Shown one piece after another: positions 16,714 to 25,034 of a DNA stretch of 64,000 nucleotides; position 1 is the first letter of the stretch; each line of letters begins with the position of its first letter. This stretch comes from Loktanella sp. IMCC34160 (GTDB lineage: Bacteria; Pseudomonadota; Alphaproteobacteria; Rhodobacterales; Rhodobacteraceae). Location: positions 186,001 to 250,000 of the forward strand of contig NZ_SELP01000002.1 of NCBI RefSeq assembly GCF_004145845.1, read 5' to 3'. Under the pieces are notes generated by a model. It was not told the DNA's origin and ran no database searches. It was given only the letters and a program-made list of their open reading frames with translations. Both the position numbers and the translations under genes were made by a program.

Positions 16714-17382
16714 ATGAAAGCCGCCGTCCTCGTTTTCCCCGGATCGAACTGCGACCGCGACATGAAGGTCGCGCTGGAACAGGCGGGGGCCGATGTGACC
16801 ATGGTCTGGCACAAGGATGCCGAGCTTCCCAAGGGGTTGGACCTTGTGGCGGTTCCGGGTGGGTTTTCCTTCGGCGACTACCTGCGCTGCGGGGCCATCG
16901 CGGCCCAGTCGCCGGTGTGCAAGGGGCTGGTCGAACATGCCAACCGTGGCGGATATGTTCTGGGCGTCTGCAACGGGTTTCAGGTCCTCACCGAAACCGG
17001 GCTTCTTCCGGGTGCGCTGATGCGCAACGCGGGGCTGAAGTTCATCAGCCGCGTGGTGCCTTTGCGGGTGACCACCTCTGCCTCGGCCTTCACCGAAGGG
17101 TATAATGCGGGCGACGTGATCAATATTCCGGTCGCCCACCACGACGGGAATTACTACGCCGACGCCGACACCCTTGCCCGGCTTCAAGGCGAAGATCGGA
17201 TTGCCTTCACCTATGAAACCCCGATCAACGGGGCAGTCGCCGATATCGCCGGGATCCTGTCGGACAACCGGCGCGTGCTGGGGATGATGCCGCACCCGGA
17301 ACGCGCGGTGGACGAGGGCCACGGCGGCACCGACGGGCAGGCGCTTTTCCGCGGATTGATCGGGCAGCTTGCCTCTGCCTGA
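16714..17382 (+). CDS. purQ: FGAM synthase glutaminase subunit PurQ
   Basis: A 222-residue class I glutamine amidotransferase that supplies ammonia to PurL. N-terminus [13 protein letters not shown], oxyanion P-G-G-F-S-F-G-D-Y, nucleophile G-V-C-N-G-F-Q, and the catalytic H/E pair in M-M-P-H-P-E-R are intact. The ATG at 16714 follows GAAAGGA; homology begins here. It is set apart from purC-purS by the dehydrogenase gene and the repeat element, so it may have its own promoter. Confidence 0.97.
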   Translation: MKAAVLVFPGSNCDRDMKVALEQAGADVTMVWHKDAELPKGLDLVAVPGGFSFGDYLRCGAIAAQSPVCKGLVEHANRGGYVLGVCNGFQVLTETGLLPGALMRNAGLKFISRVVPLRVTTSASAFTEGYNAGDVINIPVAHHDGNYYADADTLARLQGEDRIAFTYETPINGAVADIAGILSDNRRVLGMMPHPERAVDEGHGGTDGQALFRGLIGQLASA

Positions 17383-17427
17383 CGGCCCTGTCTTGTGACG
17401 GGCGGGGCAGGCGCCTAGGATCGTTAC

Positions 17428-19185
17428 ATGGCACGCGCATCGCAGGCACGTTTGGACCGCACCCGCCGGACCGTCTGGGGTCTCCGGCTGGCGATGATCG
17501 CCTTTGTCGCGATTGCGGTCGCCGTGATTTACGTCACCAACCAGCTTCTGACCGAACGGTTTACTGAGACCACCCGCAACCGGGCCGAGGTTCGGATGAC
17601 CCTTTACGCGGGCAACCTGCTGAGCGAGTTGCAGCGCAATTCCATCGTGCCACAGCTTCTGGCGCGCGATCCCGAGTTGATCAACGCGCTGCGGTCGGCG
17701 GAATATTCGCGCTCGACCCAGCGGCTTTTGTCCTTTGTGGACGAGATCGGAGCGGCATCCCTTATGCTGCTGGACCGGGACGGGCGCACCGTGGCCGCGA
17801 CCGACCGTAACCGGCTGGGTGAAAACCACCGGGCCGATGCCTATTACGTCAATGCGCTGCGGACCAATACGACCGTCTTTACCGTCAGCCCCCGTGACAG
17901 CGGTGGCTATTCCTTCGTCTATTCCCGCCGGATCGATGACGCGGGCACCGGGCTGGGCGTCATCACGGTCGAGGCTGACTTGGCCAAGCTGGAACGCAGC
18001 TGGGCCAATATTTCCGACGCGGTGCTGGTGACCGACAGTGCGGGCCTGATCATCCTGTCCACCGAACCCCGCTGGCGCGGGCTCGAGGAGGCGGCGGCGC
18101 TGGACCGTCAGTCCGCGCCCTCGGCCATCGAACGGGCGGTCCGCGCCACGCAGGACTGGGCGGCGATCCCGATTGATGCCTACCTGTTGGGTGAGGCCGT
18201 ATTGCGCCGCGAGGCCCGCATCCCGTTTCAGGGCTGGAAGATGGTTACCTACACCACCTACGCCAGCGTCCGTGAACGGGTGAACGGCATTCTGGCGCTT
18301 GAAATCATGGGATTCGCGATTCTTCTGGCGCTGGTCTTCTGGGTCTCGTCGCGCAAGGCCGCGTCGCGCCTGATCTTCTTCCAGCGTGAGTCGGCGGAGC
18401 TTCGCCAGTTGAACATCCGGCTGCAGCGGGAAATTGCCGAACGCGAAAAGGTCGAAAAGACCCTTGAAGTGGCGGAACAGACGCTGGCGCAAAGTTCCAA
18501 GCTGGCGGTGCTGGGCGAGATGTCGGCGGCGGTCAGCCACGAGTTGAACCAGCCCCTGGCGGCGATGAAGACCTATCTTGCCGGGGCCCGCCTGCTGCTT
18601 CAGCGCAAGCGCCCGGACGAGGCGCTGTCGTCCTTCCAGCGGATTGACGATCTGATCGACCGGATGGGGGCGATTACCCGGCAGCTGAAATCCTATGCCC
18701 GCAAGGGCGCGGATGCCTTTGAACCTGTGGATACACGGGATGCGCTGTCGTCCGCACTGGCGATGATGGAACCGCAGTTGAAGGTTCGAAAGGTGGAAAT
18801 CACCCGCACGCTGCCCACCGAACCGGCGATGATCCTTGGTGACCGGTTGCGGCTGGAACAGGTTATCGTGAACCTGCTGCGCAACGCGCTTGACGCCACC
18901 AAGGCGGCGGACGACCCCCATATCGACATCCTTTTGGCGGTGGGAGAGACCGTGCGGCTGACCATCCGCGACAACGGCCCCGGCATCGACGATCTCGATG
19001 CGCTGTTCGAACCCTTCTACACCACAAAGCAGCCGGGCGAGGGGGTCGGGCTGGGGCTTGCCATTTCCTCTGGCATCGTCAACGACCTTGGCGGACGGCT
19101 GACCGCACGCAATGCAACGGCCGGGGGGGCTGTATTTGAACTGCAGCTTCCTATCTTGAAGGCAGGGGCCGAAGCGGCCGAATAG
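17428..19185 (+). CDS. dctB: DctB-like sensor histidine kinase
   Basis: A 585-residue membrane kinase. One TM near residues 20-40, a periplasmic double-PAS-like sensor region with the DctB-type motif L-G-E-N-H-R-A-D-A-Y-Y, a second TM around residues 290-310, a coiled linker (R-L-Q-R-E-I-A-E-R-E-K), then the H-box V-S-H-E-L-N-Q-P-L-A (His371) and a HATPase domain (N-L-L-R-N-A-L-D-A, D-N-G-P-G-I, G-V-G-L-G-L-A). This is the C4-dicarboxylate sensor architecture; the signal here is inferred. dctD follows 21 bp later. No dicarboxylate transporter genes are in the window. Confidence 0.88.
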   Translation: MARASQARLDRTRRTVWGLRLAMIAFVAIAVAVIYVTNQLLTERFTETTRNRAEVRMTLYAGNLLSELQRNSIVPQLLARDPELINALRSAEYSRSTQRLLSFVDEIGAASLMLLDRDGRTVAATDRNRLGENHRADAYYVNALRTNTTVFTVSPRDSGGYSFVYSRRIDDAGTGLGVITVEADLAKLERSWANISDAVLVTDSAGLIILSTEPRWRGLEEAAALDRQSAPSAIERAVRATQDWAAIPIDAYLLGEAVLRREARIPFQGWKMVTYTTYASVRERVNGILALEIMGFAILLALVFWVSSRKAASRLIFFQRESAELRQLNIRLQREIAEREKVEKTLEVAEQTLAQSSKLAVLGEMSAAVSHELNQPLAAMKTYLAGARLLLQRKRPDEALSSFQRIDDLIDRMGAITRQLKSYARKGADAFEPVDTRDALSSALAMMEPQLKVRKVEITRTLPTEPAMILGDRLRLEQVIVNLLRNALDATKAADDPHIDILLAVGETVRLTIRDNGPGIDDLDALFEPFYTTKQPGEGVGLGLAISSGIVNDLGGRLTARNATAGGAVFELQLPILKAGAEAAE

Positions 19186-19206
19186 AACGAAGAAAGGGAC
19201 CGCGCC

Positions 19207-20541
19207 ATGAGCAAGGCCATGAAGATCGCCATCGTCGACGACGAACGGGATATGCGCCAGTCCATCAGCCAGTGGCTGGCCCTCTCGGGGTTCGATACCG
19301 AAACCTACGCCAGCGCCGAAGACGCGCTGAAGGGGTTGGGCCCGGATTATCCGGGGATCGTGGTCAGCGATATCAAGATGCCGGGCATGGATGGGATGCA
19401 GTTCCTGAAAAAGCTCAAGGGCGTCGACAGTGCGCTGCCGGTGATCATGATCACCGGCCATGGCGACGTGCCCATGGCGGTCGAGGCGATGCGCATCGGC
19501 GCTTTCGATTTCCTTGAAAAGCCGTTCAACCCCGACCGGATGACCGAACTGGCCAAGAAGGCCAGCAATGCCCGCCGCCTGACGTTGGACAACCGTGCGC
19601 TGCGCAAGGAACTGTCGGACGGGTCGGCCCTGATGAAAAAGCTGATCGGCACCAGCCCGGTGATGGAGCGGTTGAAGGAAGACATCCTCGACCTTGGGCA
19701 GGCGGATGGCCATGTGCTGATCGAAGGGGAAACCGGCACGGGCAAGACCCTCGTGGCCCATGCGCTGCACGCGGTTGGCGCGCGGGCGTCGAAGAAATTC
19801 GTCCTGATCTCCTGTTCCGCCTATGACGAGGACAGCCTTGGCCGCCGCCTGTTTGGTCCCGCGAACGAGGATGAACCGATCCCGGCCGTGGAAGAGGCGC
19901 GCGGCGGCACCCTGGTTCTGGAGGATATCGAGGCGCTGTCGACCAGCCTTCAGGCCCGGCTTTTGACGGCGATCAACGATCAGGGCACCCCGGCCGAAAC
20001 CCGGATCGTCGCCATTTGCAACCTTCAGGACGAAGGCAAGACCTGCGAAAGCGTGCTGCGCCCGGATCTGTTCTACCGGCTGGCCGCGCTGCGGATCACC
20101 GTGCCGCCCCTGCGCCAGCGGGGCGAAGATATCCTGACCCTGTTCACAAAGCTGGGCGAACAGTTTTCCGAGGAGTACGGCTGTGACGCGCCGCAGGTCA
20201 GCGCACAGGAAGCCGCGCAGCTGTTGCAGGCCCCCTGGCCCGGAAACGTGCGCCAGCTGATCAACGTGGCGGAACGCGCGGTGCTGCAGAACCGGCGCGG
20301 CACCGGGACCATCGCATCGCTGCTCATGGCTGATTCCGATGACAGCCAGAAGCCCGCGATCACCACCGAAGGCAAGCCGCTAAAAGAATTCGTCGAAGCG
20401 TTTGAACGGATGCTGATCGACAACACGATGCGCCGCCACAAGGGGTCGATCGTGGCGGTGATGGATGAATTGTGCCTGCCGCGTCGGACCCTGAACGAAA
20501 AGATGGCCAAATACGGCCTGCAGCGGTCCGACTACCTGTAG
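19207..20541 (+). CDS. dctD: DctD-type response regulator lacking the GAFTGA loop
   Basis: A 444-residue NtrC-family regulator. Receiver domain residues 1-120 with acidic D11/D12 and phosphoacceptor D55; AAA+ domain with Walker A G-E-T-G-T-G-K-T (174-181); Walker B region L-V-L-E-D-I-E; Fis-type helix-turn-helix at the C-terminus (P-R-R-T-L-N-E-K-M). After L-F-G (215-217) the sequence passes within about 15 residues to G-G-T-L: the loop carrying GAFTGA, which contacts sigma-54, is deleted. Rhodobacter capsulatus NtrC also lacks it and works with the housekeeping sigma factor, so this protein probably does not activate sigma-54. It is co-transcribed with dctB. Confidence 0.88.
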   Translation: MSKAMKIAIVDDERDMRQSISQWLALSGFDTETYASAEDALKGLGPDYPGIVVSDIKMPGMDGMQFLKKLKGVDSALPVIMITGHGDVPMAVEAMRIGAFDFLEKPFNPDRMTELAKKASNARRLTLDNRALRKELSDGSALMKKLIGTSPVMERLKEDILDLGQADGHVLIEGETGTGKTLVAHALHAVGARASKKFVLISCSAYDEDSLGRRLFGPANEDEPIPAVEEARGGTLVLEDIEALSTSLQARLLTAINDQGTPAETRIVAICNLQDEGKTCESVLRPDLFYRLAALRITVPPLRQRGEDILTLFTKLGEQFSEEYGCDAPQVSAQEAAQLLQAPWPGNVRQLINVAERAVLQNRRGTGTIASLLMADSDDSQKPAITTEGKPLKEFVEAFERMLIDNTMRRHKGSIVAVMDELCLPRRTLNEKMAKYGLQRSDYL

Positions 20542-20543
20542 CC

Positions 20544-20867
20544 ATGTTTGGCGGGCTGTTCCGGCGCGGCAAGGCCGGGCAACTGGCGGATGCAGCCCAT
20601 CTGCGGGCGCTGTTCGATGCGCTGGCGGCCTTGGCGCCTGCGCCGCGGAAATGGCAGGCCGAGGCGGTGCGGGGCGACGACGGTGTGTTCTGCGTTCGCT
20701 TCGACGGAGAGGATGAACCACTGGACCCGGAAACCTGCGCGGTTCTGTCCCGCCACCTGACCGAGATCCGCGAGGCGCAGCGCAGCCCGTCAGGGCAGGC
20801 GTTTTCGCGGGTGGTGATGCGATCCAAAGGGCGGGATTTGTCGTTCGAACGCCACGACTGGACCTGA
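20544..20867 (+). CDS. Small conserved-looking protein downstream of dctD
   Basis: A 107-residue protein with no family I recognise. The ATG is 2 bp after the dctD stop, so it is almost certainly in the same transcript. The N-terminus is basic and amphipathic (M-F-G-G-L-F-R-R-G-K), the rest soluble with alternating charged residues (D-G-V-F-C-V-R-F-D-G-E-D; F-S-R-V-V-M-R-S-K-G-R-D-L). No signal peptide or TM segment. Codon use matches its neighbours, supporting a real gene. A role with DctBD is possible only by position. Confidence 0.7.
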   Translation: MFGGLFRRGKAGQLADAAHLRALFDALAALAPAPRKWQAEAVRGDDGVFCVRFDGEDEPLDPETCAVLSRHLTEIREAQRSPSGQAFSRVVMRSKGRDLSFERHDWT

Positions 20868-21301
20868 GGCGCCCAAAGATTGCCCATTGTCAATTGCCGG
20901 GTTCCTCCCCTATGAAGAGGATACGGACGTTCGCGCGACGCTGTGCGATGCCGCCCGGAGTGATTGCCTGCTTGTCGGGTGTTCGCGGGCCATGACCCGG
21001 CGGACCTTGATCAGCGGAAAGGATTTGGCCCCAAAAGGCCAGAAGGACGCCCTGGAGTGCGCGAGGATTGATCGGACGCGCCCGGGCCAGTGAAATGGTC
21101 CCTTCGTCGTTTTCGGCAGGGATCGGAGAAGAAACGCGATGCACCGCGCAGGTGATACAGGCAGGATGCAGGCGGCCCTCAGTGGCGCGTCCCCTGTTGT
21201 GTTGTCTTACTGCGCAAACCCGCTCGCCCTAATCAGACATGCCGCAAGATCTTCCGCGCCCCCCGGGGCGCGCGCTGGTTTGCGCCATGCAATTGGACAA
21301 C
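20868..21301 (+). other. Non-coding leader region upstream of rne
   Basis: 434 bp without a convincing gene. Short open frames exist on both strands but lack homology, ribosome-binding sites and biased codon use. The most likely content is the rne promoter and a long 5' untranslated region; E. coli rne autoregulates through such a leader, and that may apply here by analogy. No classical hairpin matching the E. coli hp2/hp3 elements could be identified by eye. Confidence 0.5.
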
Positions 21302-24064
21302 ATGGCAAAGAAAATGCTGATCGATGCCACGCACGCGGAAGAAACCCGCGTTGTCGTGGTGGACGGAAACAAGGTCGAAGAATTTGATTTCGAAAGCCAG
21401 TCGCGCAGGCAGCTGGCCGGTAACATCTACCTTGCAAAGGTAACACGGGTCGAACCGTCGCTTCAGGCGGCGTTCGTGGACTACGGTGGCAACCGCCACG
21501 GGTTCCTTGCCTTCGCGGAAATTCATCCCGACTACTACCAGATCCCTGTGGCCGACCGCGAGGCGCTTCTGGCCGAGGAACGCGCCTATGCCGAAAGCCT
21601 GAAGGCCGAGGAAGAGGGCGAAGAGGAAAAGAAGGCCAAGAAGGTCAGCCGGTCCCGTCGCGGGCGCGGCCGGTCCAAGGCCAAGGCCGCCGATGCGACC
21701 AATGGCGACGCAATCGCCACCGCCGAGGTCGATCTGCCCGAGGAAGCGCCGGAAGAGGTGATTTCCGGCGATATCAAGGGGATGGAAGTCCTTGATCTGG
21801 GCGAGGACGAGTCCGAAGCCGGTGAGATGGTCGTCGAAGAGGGCAGCAGCCCGATGGAGACCGTCGCCGAGACCCCCGTTGAAACCCCCGCCGCAGGCGA
21901 GGAGGAGGACGAGGACGCCGACGCCGACGATGACGCCGTGGTTCAGTCGGTCGACAAGGACGACACCATTGAAAGCGTCGCCGAGGAAGACGACAGCGAA
22001 GAGGTGCGCCCGGTCCGCAAGCCGCGCCCCCGCAAGTACAAGATCCAGGAAGTGATCAAGGTCCGGCAGATCATGCTAGTTCAGGTCGTCAAGGAAGAGC
22101 GCGGCAACAAGGGCGCAGCCCTGACCACCTATCTGTCGCTGGCTGGCCGCTACTGCGTGCTGATGCCGAACACCGCCCGTGGCGGCGGCATTTCGCGCAA
22201 GATCACCAATGCCGCCGACCGCAAGAAGCTCAAGGAAATCGCGGCCGAGATCGACGTGCCCGATGGCGCCGGCCTGATCATCCGCACGGCGGGTGCCCAG
22301 CGGACAAAGGCCGAGATCAAGCGCGACTATGAATATCTTCAGCGGATGTGGGAACAGATCCGCGAACTGACGCTCAAGTCCATCGCACCTGCGAAGATCT
22401 ACGAGGAGGGCGACCTGATCAAACGCACGATCCGCGATCTCTATTCGAAAGAAATCGACGAAGTGATCGTCGCGGGCGAGGCGGGCTATCGCTCGGCCAA
22501 GGACTTCATGAAGATGATCATGCCGTCCCACGCCAAGAACGTGAAGTTCTACAGCGAACAGCTGCCGCTGTTCGCCCGCTATCAGGTCGAAGGCTACCTT
22601 GGCGGGATGTTCAACCCGACGGTTCAATTGCCTTCCGGCGGCTACATCGTGATCGGCATCACCGAGGCGCTGGTTGCCATCGACGTGAACTCTGGCAAGG
22701 CGACCAAGGAAGGGTCGATCGAACAGACCGCGCTCAAGACCAACCTTGAAGCGGCCGAGGAAGTGGCCCGCCAGCTGCGTCTGCGCGACCTCGCCGGGCT
22801 GATCGTCATCGACTTCATCGACATGGACGAGCGCAAGAACAACGCCGCCGTCGAGAAGCGCCTGAAAGACAAGCTCAAGACTGACCGCGCCCGTATTCAG
22901 CTGGGCCGCATTTCGGGCTTTGGCCTGTTGGAAATGTCGCGCCAGCGTCTGCGCCCCGGCATGCTCGAGGCGACGACCCAGCCGTGCCCGCATTGCCATG
23001 GCACCGGCCTGTTGCGGTCGGATGACAACGTGGCCCTGGGGATCCTGCGTCAGCTGGAAGAAGAAGGCGTGCGTGGCCGGTCCCGCGAGGTTCTGGTCAA
23101 GGCCCCGGTGGGCATCGCCAACTTCCTGATGAACCAGAAGCGCGAACATATCGCCGAGATCGAAGCCCGCTATGGCATGGCCGTCCGGATCGAGGCCGAT
23201 CCCTTCATGGTGTCGCCCGACTACGCGCTTGAAAAGTTCAAGACCGCGACCCGCATCGTGCCCGAAGCCGCGCCGGTCGTCACCGGCGCCGCGGCCCTGA
23301 TGGAAGAGGTCGAGGATGCGCTGGCTGCCGAGGAGGCCGAAGAGGCGCAGGACGCGCCCGAGGTGACCGAGGCCGCCGAGGCGGAAGATGACAAGCCCAA
23401 GAAGAAGCGCCGTCGCCGTCGTCGCCGCCGGGGTGGCGCGAAGGACGGGGCCGAAGGGCAGGACGGGCAGGCCGAGGGCGACGAGTCCGACGCAGAGGAC
23501 GTTGCGGCGGACGACGCCACGACCGAGGCTGCGCAGGACGCGGAAGCTGATGCGCCTGCCGCCGCTGAGGAAGAGCCAAAGCCCAAGAAGCGGACCCGCA
23601 GCCGCAAGAAGAAGGTTGAAGACACCCCGGCCGAGGCCGAAGCCGTGACCGAGGCCCCCGCCGAGGCGGCAGCACCCGCAGCCGTGGCCGATGAGGCCCC
23701 GAAAAAGCGGACCCGCAGCCGTAAGAAGAAGGTCGAGGAAGCCCCGGCCGAACCGGCGGTAGCGGAAGTGGACGCCGCCCCGGCAGAAACCCCGGCCGAG
23801 GCTGAGGAAAAGCCGAAGAAACGGACCCGCAGCCGCAAGAAGGCCGAACCCGCGCCCGAACCGGTGCAGGTAGCGGAACCGGAAGCCGAGACGCAAGCCG
23901 AGGCAGAACCTGTGGCGGAACCGGTGGTCGAACCCGCCGCCGAGCCGGCCCCCGCAGCCCCGGCCGAACCCGAGCCTGAACTGGCAGAGGCGATGGCCGA
24001 AGAGGCCCCCGCCGATAAGTCAGACAAGCCGAAACGGCGCGGCTGGTGGTCGATGAGCCGCTGA
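21302..24064 (+). CDS. rne: Ribonuclease E
   Basis: A 920-residue endoribonuclease, core of the RNA degradosome, for mRNA decay and rRNA/tRNA processing. The N-terminus M-A-K-K-M-L-I-D-A-T-H-A-E-E is typical. The S1 domain is split by a long acidic insert (about residues 100-240, E/D-rich), a known alphaproteobacterial feature. The RNase H-like/DNase I-like core follows, with the catalytic D-x-N-S-G and I-D-F-I-D-M-D-E-R segments and the Zn-link C-P-H-C-H-G-T-G. The C-terminal ~230 residues are disordered, with a poly-arginine patch (K-K-K-R-R-R-R-R-R-R-R) and three K-K-R-T-R-S-R-K-K repeats. An in-frame upstream ATG exists at 21287, without a clear ribosome-binding site for either. Confidence 0.96.
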   Translation: MAKKMLIDATHAEETRVVVVDGNKVEEFDFESQSRRQLAGNIYLAKVTRVEPSLQAAFVDYGGNRHGFLAFAEIHPDYYQIPVADREALLAEERAYAESLKAEEEGEEEKKAKKVSRSRRGRGRSKAKAADATNGDAIATAEVDLPEEAPEEVISGDIKGMEVLDLGEDESEAGEMVVEEGSSPMETVAETPVETPAAGEEEDEDADADDDAVVQSVDKDDTIESVAEEDDSEEVRPVRKPRPRKYKIQEVIKVRQIMLVQVVKEERGNKGAALTTYLSLAGRYCVLMPNTARGGGISRKITNAADRKKLKEIAAEIDVPDGAGLIIRTAGAQRTKAEIKRDYEYLQRMWEQIRELTLKSIAPAKIYEEGDLIKRTIRDLYSKEIDEVIVAGEAGYRSAKDFMKMIMPSHAKNVKFYSEQLPLFARYQVEGYLGGMFNPTVQLPSGGYIVIGITEALVAIDVNSGKATKEGSIEQTALKTNLEAAEEVARQLRLRDLAGLIVIDFIDMDERKNNAAVEKRLKDKLKTDRARIQLGRISGFGLLEMSRQRLRPGMLEATTQPCPHCHGTGLLRSDDNVALGILRQLEEEGVRGRSREVLVKAPVGIANFLMNQKREHIAEIEARYGMAVRIEADPFMVSPDYALEKFKTATRIVPEAAPVVTGAAALMEEVEDALAAEEAEEAQDAPEVTEAAEAEDDKPKKKRRRRRRRRGGAKDGAEGQDGQAEGDESDAEDVAADDATTEAAQDAEADAPAAAEEEPKPKKRTRSRKKKVEDTPAEAEAVTEAPAEAAAPAAVADEAPKKRTRSRKKKVEEAPAEPAVAEVDAAPAETPAEAEEKPKKRTRSRKKAEPAPEPVQVAEPEAETQAEAEPVAEPVVEPAAEPAPAAPAEPEPELAEAMAEEAPADKSDKPKRRGWWSMSR
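23579..23843 (+). repeat. Three in-frame basic repeats in the RNase E tail
   Basis: The peptide K-P-K-K-R-T-R-S-R-K-K is encoded three times (about 23579-23614, 23698-23731 and 23811-23843), spaced by 28-29 codons of Glu/Ala/Pro-rich linker. These are candidate RNA-binding or partner-docking linear motifs. Confidence 0.85.
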
Positions 24065-24083
24065 TCGCGGACCAAGGACAGGA

Positions 24084-24113
24084 AACGCCGCCCCGACCGG
24101 GCGGCGTTTTTTC
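24084..24113 (+). terminator. Intrinsic terminator of rne
   Basis: AACGCCGCCC pairs with GGGCGGCGTT around CGACC-type loop sequence, directly followed by TTTTTTC. Strong stem and good T-tract 20 bp after the rne stop. Confidence 0.92.
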
Positions 24114-24206
24114 TTTCAAGCCGTCGCTTTCTTGTGACCCGATGCGACCAACTGACCCGTGACCTCTGCCCAACCATCGCCTATGTGAGGGAAAACAGGA
24201 GCTGCT

Positions 24207-24959
24207 ATGCTGGACGCCGCGACATTCATGGATGCCTCACTTCTGCCCGCGCTGGTCATTGCGCTGGCAGCCGGAGTATTGTCCTTCCTGTCGCCCTGCG
24301 TGTTGCCCATCGTGCCGCCCTACCTGGCCTATATGGGCGGGGTATCGGTGCGGGATATGGACGACGGCGGCGGACGTGGGCGCGTGTTCCTTGCGGCGGT
24401 GTTCTTTGTCCTTGGGCTGTCGACGGTGTTCCTGCTTCTGGGGTTCGCCTTTTCCAGCATCGGGCGGATGTATCTGTCGGCGCAGGACTGGTTCTACTAT
24501 GGTGCCGCGATCCTGATCATGGTCTTCGGGGCACATTTCATCGGTGTCTTCCGTATCCCCTTCCTTATGCGCGAGGCGCGGGTGGACGCGGGCGACCGGG
24601 GCGGTTCGGCGCTGGGGGCCTATCTTCTGGGTCTGGCCTTTGCCTTTGGTTGGACCCCCTGCCTTGGTCCGATCCTTGGCGCGATCCTTGGGCTTGCCAC
24701 CTCCGAAGGGGACGTGGCGCGCGGCACCACGCTGCTGGCGGCCTATGCGTTCGGGCTGGGTATTCCTTTCCTTCTCGTCGCGGCCTTCTTCCCGCGGTTG
24801 AAGGGGGCGATGGCCTGGATGAAACGGCATATGGACCGGATCGAGCGGGTGTCGGGCCTGTTGCTGTGGACCGTTGGGCTGATGATGCTGACGGGTCAGT
24901 TTTCCACCTTCTCCTACTGGCTTCTGGAAACCTTCCCGGGGCTTGCCGCGCTCGGCTAG
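24207..24959 (+). CDS. ccdA: Cytochrome c biogenesis/thiol-disulfide protein CcdA
   Basis: A 250-residue polytopic membrane protein with six predicted TM segments. The two reactive cysteines are in TM1 (F-L-S-P-C-V-L-P) and TM4 (G-W-T-P-C-L-G-P), the hallmark of CcdA/DsbD. It moves reducing equivalents from cytoplasmic thioredoxin to periplasmic thiol proteins for cytochrome c maturation. AGGAG lies 6 bp before the ATG. Confidence 0.93.
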   Translation: MLDAATFMDASLLPALVIALAAGVLSFLSPCVLPIVPPYLAYMGGVSVRDMDDGGGRGRVFLAAVFFVLGLSTVFLLLGFAFSSIGRMYLSAQDWFYYGAAILIMVFGAHFIGVFRIPFLMREARVDAGDRGGSALGAYLLGLAFAFGWTPCLGPILGAILGLATSEGDVARGTTLLAAYAFGLGIPFLLVAAFFPRLKGAMAWMKRHMDRIERVSGLLLWTVGLMMLTGQFSTFSYWLLETFPGLAALG

Positions 24960-25034
24960 GCCCACCCGAAATGCCGTCTTAATCCTGCCGGGTTCTTGGG
25001 CTATCCTGCTGCCAAAGGCAGCCAGGGCAGACAC

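Noticed and set aside
16633-19770. Very long open frame (over 1000 codons) on the minus strand opposite purQ, dctB and dctD
   Set aside because: It is a shadow of high-GC coding on the plus strand; the protein has no recognisable domain and the plus-strand genes are complete.
20887-21144. Short open frames on both strands before rne
   Set aside because: No homology, weak starts and no codon bias; treated as leader sequence.
22076-23896. Long minus-strand open frame opposite rne
   Set aside because: Complement of the RNase E core and its repetitive tail; no homology and no ribosome-binding site.
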